A stretch of 64,000 nucleotides of DNA, taken from positions 101,654,501-101,718,500 of the forward strand of contig NC_092333.1 in assembly GCF_046630445.1 (NCBI RefSeq). Reading direction: 5' to 3'. Shown here one piece after another: positions 57,728 to 64,000 of the stretch. The notes beneath the pieces are model-generated. The model ran no database searches. It was not told the DNA's origin and was given only the letters and a program-made list of their open reading frames with translations. The number at the start of each line of letters is the position of its first letter. Position 1 is the stretch's first letter. This DNA comes from Rutidosis leptorrhynchoides. Lineage: Eukaryota > Streptophyta > Magnoliopsida > Asterales > Asteraceae. Both the position numbers and the translations under genes were made by a program.

Positions 57728-58142
57728 CCGTTAGTACCAAGAATAATACTAGTGTCATAAAGGAATAGATCAAAACACGAAAAGACTAACCATTAAGATA
57801 TTAGTCAACTAACACTATGAGTAATAACATGACAGTTATGATTGTTATAGAAATAACCATCACATGCATACATATTTTATGATAACATCATACAACATAC
57901 ATAGCACCTAACATACATGAACATATATTACGCATAATATAACATGCCAAGAGCCACAACATCAGAAATAAAACATGATAATGATAATAGATGTCATAAA
58001 AATAACCATCCATACATAATGAAAAATATCCCATAACAAAATCTTAATAAAATCCTCGGCAAAACGCCGTACATAACCCAAAATGTATGCATAAAAAGGA
58101 CATTAAGTCTGATGAAATAGATAATCAATATGAATAATCACA
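57728..58142. other. Spacer between leader ORF and gag of the chromovirus
   Basis: AT-rich, no ORF. The minus strand has several TATG/CATG words but no clear splice pair that I can defend. Confidence 0.5.
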
Positions 58143-58571
58143 TCACATTCGCTTAGAGCGGGTGTGATAAGCTGGTCCAGCATGAGTCTCAGCATGATCC
58201 TCATACTTACGCAACTTCCCTTTCACAACATCCAACTCTTCCTTCAACACCCGAACAGTGCTCTCGAGAGCCTCGAACTTAGCATTAACTTCTCGATCAC
58301 GCTTGCGGTTCGCATCCTCAACCCTATGCTTGAAAGTGATAAAGTTACCCATGTCGGCACGGATCTCGTCCATAACTTCATTATGTGGCAAGGTGCGCAA
58401 ACAATCACTAAGGGCGTTAATACGTGTCACCTCATTATAAGCCCGGTTCATATGAGTAATGGTAGAAAAATAGTAATGAACAGGATCATCGATCTCTGGT
58501 TGATTAGCACGACGTCTAGCAGGAGATGGTGGAGCAGGAGCAGCAACAGAGTTATCGCTCGAAGTCGACAT
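58143..58571 (-). CDS. Leader ORF of the chromovirus, coiled-coil protein (142 aa)
   Basis: It lies between the PBS (58763-58748) and the gag start (57703), same strand. The start MSTSSDNSVAAPAPPSPARR is preferred over the Met 11 codons upstream, because the upstream part reads like non-coding sequence. Residues about 30-75 are helix-prone (HYYFSTITHMNRAYNEVTRI). Residues about 90-130 form a coiled coil (NAKFEALESTVRVLKEELDV and VVKGKLRKYED). The end is basic (HTRSKRM). The length and absence of stops in this AT-rich context argue for coding. I do not recognise a domain. Extra ORFs before gag are not part of the standard gypsy layout. The separation from gag is 440 bp, so translation of gag would need re-initiation, splicing or an internal entry. 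Confidence 0.75.
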   Translation of the reverse strand: MSTSSDNSVAAPAPPSPARRRANQPEIDDPVHYYFSTITHMNRAYNEVTRINALSDCLRTLPHNEVMDEIRADMGNFITFKHRVEDANRKRDREVNAKFEALESTVRVLKEELDVVKGKLRKYEDHAETHAGPAYHTRSKRM

Positions 58572-58747
58572 CTGCAAACAGCAAAACCGCAAACCACATA
58601 CCAAAAAGATATAAAAGCTAATAATATAACTTATACGAAATGAAATGCATAATAATGCTATAGCAAAAAGGTCGGGCTGTAGACTAGACTCTAATGCACC
58701 CTAATAACCACGGGTTGACCACATTAAGACCGCCTAGTTCCCTACAA

Positions 58748-58763
58748 CCTGGCTCTGATACCA
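58748..58763 (-). promoter_or_regulatory. Primer-binding site (initiator tRNA-Met) of the chromovirus
   Basis: The minus strand reads TGGTATCAGAGCCAGG, two bases inside the 5' LTR edge, complementary to initiator tRNA-Met. Confidence 0.92.
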
Positions 58764-58765
58764 CA

Positions 58766-61700
58766 TGTGATGACCCCGTCAAAACACTTAACGGATCCGT
58801 CAGTTGGTCCCACAGCTTGATCGGACTTAAATGAATTAAATAAACAAAGTTGCATTCTTTTATTTCAAAATGTTGCCCAAAAAGGAAACAAACCCAATTA
58901 AGTAGTTTAAATCAACCAACCATAGTAATGAACCAAAAGTTGACACAAAACATTGCCAACAAACCCACAATTTAAATTATTCAAAATAGAATACAAACTT
59001 AAGTTTCATAAATAGTTTCATATAATCTGCCCAAATGCATGCAGACTCTTCTAACGACAGCGGAAGCATCAAATAACTCAAGTACCTGTGAAAACATGCA
59101 AGTAAACTGTCAACACAAAGGTTGAGTGAATTATAGGTTTAAATAAATAAGTAAACTTTAGACCACAAGATTTAAAAAAATGTTAGAAAACATTAAACAT
59201 TATTCCATTATCAATGAGCCACCTGGTAACCACTTAACCCTTTATTTACCCTTGCCAAACACAATAAAAATATACACTTGGACAGTGTATCTACAACAAA
59301 TTACGAAGTACTAAACATTCCGATTATAAATTGCTAGCGCGACTAGCTCGAAATGGGGTTGTCAAACCCGATAGATCTATCCGTAGGATTCGCGTTCACC
59401 GGTAGAAACCAATGATTACAGTTACCAGACTAGGGAATATTTTTGTCCAACTCACAATGAATAATTAAATTTAACTGTTACTTGTGTCTAAACGTAAATA
59501 AAAATCTGCATGTAATCACATCCCAAAAATATACTTTGAAAAGTATGTAAAAACGGGACTATAACTCACCTTAAATAGCAACTGAAGAAATCTCACAAAC
59601 AAGCGAACAGCAAGTAAAGTAATGTGATCAAGAAAGATCACAACGCCGACCTATAAATAAAGCAGGTCGAAATAAATAACTAACTTAGGCCAAGTCTTAG
59701 TATGATAGCTATTGTACATGTTGCAAGTAGGCATAGAACATTACTCAGCAAGCATCGGTTTGATTGGAACAGCATAAGGACACACGCTTTCTATTTTTTA
59801 GAAAGTTTCTATTTTTAGCAGGTTTCCATTTTTGGAAAGTTTTCTATTTTAGGAAAGTTTCTATTTTTGGAAAGTTTCTATTTTTGGAAAGTTTCTATTT
59901 TTGGAAAGTTTCCAAATTTAGAAAGTTCTATTTTTAGAAAGTTTTGAAGTTAGGAAAGTTTCCTTATTTAGAAAGTCAACAGAAGTCAACTGAAAGTCAA
60001 AGTCAACCGAAAGTCAACTCAAAAGTCAACCTTGGTCAAACATAGTCAACATTAATTTTAAAAGTGTAAGTTATAATAATAACATAGGTTATAATGTTAT
60101 TTAAAGTCAAAAGTGTATAATAATGTCTTAACATAAGTTTAATTAAATAAAATGAATTATTAAAGTTAATATAAGTTGAAATGTTATAATTAGTATAACA
60201 TGAGTATTTAATTAATTAATTAAATATTAATCATAATATAAATATTATTAATTTATAATAAATTTTAAATCATATCATAAGTTTCTAATTAAAATTATTA
60301 AATCATAAGTATTTAATAATTAAATCATAATTAAATAATAATTAAGTCTTATAATAATTAAATAATTATTTAATATTTATTATAAGTCTTTTAATAATTT
60401 CACAAAAACAAATTTAATACTTATCATAAGTATTTTCCTTTAATAATAAAAGTATTATTAATCATAAGTTTAATTAAAATGTTAATTAAATTATAATTAA
60501 TAATTAAATGATATAATAAATATTTATATCACAAGTTTTAAATAATAATAATTACTTCTTTTATCATAAGTAATTGATTAATAATGAAATCCATTAATTT
60601 TAACATAAGTTTAATCATGAACCATAAGTTTTAAGTTTAAAAGTTCGTCGGGTCGTATCTTGAGCCCCGGGTGTCGGTTTCGGGCAAGCCACATATGCAA
60701 CTTCACCTACTCAAACCACCCGACACAATTATGAACTCAAGAACACTCCAAGAACAGTCCCTAGGTCGTGGATATCAGCCATGACAACATTTGGGAAATC
60801 AATTTACTCAAAACGGTAATTCGGGCACAACGGGTGAACCGTGGCTCGGATTTAGGTGACCCGAACATAAAAATTCGTCCCACCATCAGTCCTAACCAAA
60901 TAACACACCCTAAAGACACCAAAGATGGTCACAAAGTCGGACCCAACCTTGTTCATGCCAAGAACACCTTTCAATCTTTAACAAAAACCAAATTACGCAT
61001 ATCTAGGGCTCCGGGAATCGAAACGACATGAATCCGGAGTCTAAAATTAATGCCTTGATAAGAGGAACTCATTTATGTACTTTATTTTAACATTCATATC
61101 AGTTACAAAGTCAGAATATACGAATCAAACTGCTGTCCAAAATTTACAAACGAAATCATATGCAAACGAGTAATTCTACGCATCCAAACAACATTACAAC
61201 AACTAATATACATCATACTAATAATATAAACTCAAAATACAGAAATATAAATAAATATGAAAAGTTCTAGGGTTAGGGTTTATACCCTAATCGAGAATCA
61301 AAGAATATGATCGCGTAGAGAAAGACGAGAGGAAACCGATTATGTGAACGATTTAATGATCCAAGTAATATATTGTTGATGGATGATGATGAATGGTGTT
61401 GGTGGTGGCGTCGCCCAAGGAAGAAGGAAAGAGGGAGGAGAGCAAAATTAATTTAGGTTTTTGATAAATTGGAAAGTGATAAGATGAAATCTCAAAAAAA
61501 AAGAAAACAAGGAGAAGTAACCCCCTCCCCCCCTTGGCTTCGGCCGAATTTGCATGGGGGTGGGCCCCATGGGTCCAATTTTGTTAAAAGTTAATTTCCT
61601 TGTGGCCCGAAATCCCGAACGAAGCCCGAAACGCGAAAACACGCTTACGCGATTAAAAATCCGGAAGGATAACGAACGCGCGACGAAAAATAAATATAAA

Positions 61701-61999
61701 CACACCTAATAATAATATGATCATAAAATATCATATTTAAAATATTTATGATTTAAAAATTCCGAAAGCTTGACCGTTGGTTTAAAAACCGAAAAGATTC
61801 GCCGGATGGAAATCCGCGGAACGTAGAAACGTATAAATTAAAATATGAATACATATATTCACATAACACATAATAATTATTATATATATATTATTACAAA
61901 AATAATAATATAGGTTATAGAAATGACGTGGCACACTAACAGTTAACGGTCGTTAAATAATTAACGGAAAAAGATAACGGAAAAAGTAGGGTCGTGACA
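58766..61999 (-). repeat. 5' LTR of the chromovirus
   Basis: 3234 bp. It carries the promoter for element transcription on the minus strand. A TATTTATAGG-like box near 59650-59660 is a TATA candidate. The W-box cluster (59974-60050) lies about 0.3-0.4 kb upstream of it. Confidence 0.95.
59974..60050 (-). promoter_or_regulatory. Eight clustered W-boxes (TTGACY) in the 5' LTR
   Basis: Same cluster as 51184-51260, here in the promoter-bearing LTR. All eight cores are retained in both copies. Confidence 0.7.
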
Positions 62000-62864
62000 A
62001 TGATGGCTGCCGTAATATTGATCATTCAAAGAACTCCACAAAACCTCCACGAGTTACCATCACTAAACACCATCACCTTCTTCACCAAACCAACACCCTT
62101 CTTCGTTATTTTTGTTTCTTTTTTGATCACTTTTGCAAACTATCGCGAAACCCACAAGAAATCACCATGACCAACGAAACCTAAGGTTGTTTATTGTTCT
62201 CCTTCGTGAAACCATAAAACAAGACTCGAAACACCATTTTTTTTTCTCTCTTCGCATTGTTGCTGCTACAGCCACCTTGCTACTTGGTTTAAAATTCATT
62301 TATAGATTAATATTAATATACATAGTGCTTTAACAAATGATGCACATGGGAGTAGTTGGTCGACAATTTCATTACAACTAAACCCCACTTGTCACTCAAT
62401 AATTGTGTTATATTTTTGCTCCTGTCCCAGCTATGCGAACGAACCAATATTACCATAGAAGCTCACTCAATTCGATTAAAAATCCATTAAACCCAACCTC
62501 AAAAATCCAGCCCAAATAAACGGCCCATTAGATGGCCCAATACCGCTATCAAACATTTCTATTGCAAATGCTACGATTGTCTGTAACTATTGAGTAATAT
62601 TAATGAGAGGTGCATGGACGAGATCAATGATAATTATGATTTGATTATAATCATGTTATGATATTTAGCATGACTTAATGATAATAATATTACGGTAAAC
62701 TCATAAATATGACTATGGTATTGTTAAGATGGGGACAAAGATATTGATGTTATGCTAATCGATATGAAGTTGTAATGATGAGGTGATTAGCGGGAGAAAT
62801 GAAAACGATAATATTTTGGTTAAATAGATATCACAAAATAAATCACAAAAACAATACACGGATC

Positions 62865-62923
62865 GATGGTTTGCGGTGTGTCGTTAAGCGAGAGGTCACG
62901 GGTTTGAGCCCGGGCAAGGGCAC
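62865..62923 (+). other. tRNA-like segment, second LTR copy
   Basis: Copy of 44085-44143; the B-box-like GGTTTGAGCC is unchanged. Confidence 0.35.
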
Positions 62924-62956
62924 TTTTTATTTGAAACTCATTCTTGAGGTAGTTTC

Positions 62957-63062
<106 letters not shown>

Positions 63063-64000
63063 GTCATTTAAAGTTTATCAATTATTATTAAAGTTACTAT
63101 TATTATTAAAATCATCATTTTTTTATTAAATTTATCATTATTATTAGAATTATCATTATTTTCATCATTAGTATTATTTTTATCATTATTATAATTAGTG
63201 TTATTAATTATTAATATATCAATAAAGATTTTCTATAAAAATATATCTACGACATAAAACATAACTATAATATTTTTTTAAAAGTATAGAAAAATAAATA
63301 TATCTAATTAAGTTATTAATATATAAATTAATAACAATTAAATAATAATATAATGATTCGATTATAAGAATATGTATTAATGAATATACAAATAATATAG
63401 GTTCGTGAATCCGAGGCCAACCTTACACATGTTCAATGATGTTATATGTATTTTTACTACAAAATACATTATGGTGAGTATATAGTCCCTTTTAAACTCT
63501 AAATATTTTTGGGCTGAGAATACATGTGCTGTTTTATAAATGATTTACATTATGGACACAAATGATCAAAAATAAATTCTACGTTGAGTTGTACCATGGC
63601 ATATTTCTTTATACTTGGTAGCTAATATTTACGTGAGGAGCGTAAACACGAATCCTGTTGATAGATCTATCGGGCCTGACAACCCCAACCGGGCTGGACG
63701 ACCAGTTTTTAACGGTTGCACAGTACTTCGTTTCGTTACTACACTTGGTACGGTGTAGGGATTATTTAAGAATATGCTGCTGTGATTTAAATGTTAAGTA
63801 TGGTTACCAAGTGCTCAACGACTTTTCCATACACTTGCGAGTGTATTATGTATGTATATGAAATCTTGTGGTCCATAGATATAACGCTGCTAGCATCAAA
63901 CCTATATATCTCACCAACTTTATGTTGACTTTTTAAAGCATGTTTATTCTCAGGTACGAATTAAGTCTTCCGCTGTGCATTAGCTCATACTAAGGACCTT

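Larger units (their letters stand above)
49976..61999 (-). mobile_element. Tekay/Del-type chromovirus LTR retrotransposon (12.0 kb), nearly intact
   Basis: LTRs 49976-53210 (3') and 58766-61999 (5') with inverted ends TGTGACGACCC ... GGGTCGTGACA. The perfect target duplication is ATGAT (49971-49975 and 62000-62004); the empty site is visible in the host's other LTR (AATCATGATGGCTGCC at about 43211-43226). Minus-strand order: 5' LTR, PBS, leader ORF, gag, pol, polypurine tract, 3' LTR. I count about eleven substitutions and one indel over 3.2 kb of LTR, so it is young. It carries a single frameshift in gag. Confidence 0.95.

Overview
The window is plant nuclear DNA: AT-rich, dominated by nested LTR retrotransposons, with spliceosomal introns and one host gene. 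The LTR styles look like those of large composite (Asteraceae-type) genomes, but that is an impression, not a demonstrated placement. The only ordinary host gene I can support is a six-exon adenine phosphoribosyltransferase (APT, 192 aa) on the + strand at 20015-29692. Its frame and all five introns are intact, although intron 2 is about 7.8 kb and carries an antisense Ty1/copia element.

Layout. 1-412: Ty3/gypsy pol fragment (-). 417-6071: remnant of a Tat/Ogre-like gypsy element, with a sense protease fragment, a run of small hairpins, and a decayed three-exon antisense ORF (2892-5160). 6072-9003: solo gypsy LTR. About 9900-13720: antisense copia remnant, split by a second solo LTR (12026-13555). 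About 13745-17595: antisense LINE remnant, split by a third solo LTR (13912-16092). 18110-19603: MULE-like DNA transposon with long terminal inverted repeats and a 9-bp target duplication, about 0.4 kb upstream of APT. 20015-29692: APT. 30255-35199: decayed antisense copia element with both LTRs.

From 35834 to the window end is one non-autonomous gypsy-type element (LTR about 3.4 kb, internal region about 3.4 kb, no gag-pol). Each of its LTRs was later hit by another element. The 5' LTR holds a copia element (36470-42494) whose LTRs look identical, with gag and pol open. The 3' LTR holds a 12-kb Tekay/Del-type chromovirus (49976-61999, - strand) with nearly identical LTRs, a long pol ORF and an extra leader ORF. 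The host's two LTRs supply the empty site for each other's insertion, so both insertions can be defined to the base.

The less ordinary signals are: (1) a copia primer-binding site that fits the anticodon arm of tRNA-Ile(IAU), with C facing inosine 34; (2) six hairpins with one loop and different, still paired stems; (3) 18-20-bp palindromes with a constant core and covarying flanks in two solo LTRs; (4) extra coiled-coil ORFs between PBS and gag; (5) an eight-copy W-box cluster in the chromovirus LTR. I found no prokaryote-type defence system, CRISPR array or rRNA gene. All sequence comparisons were made by eye.
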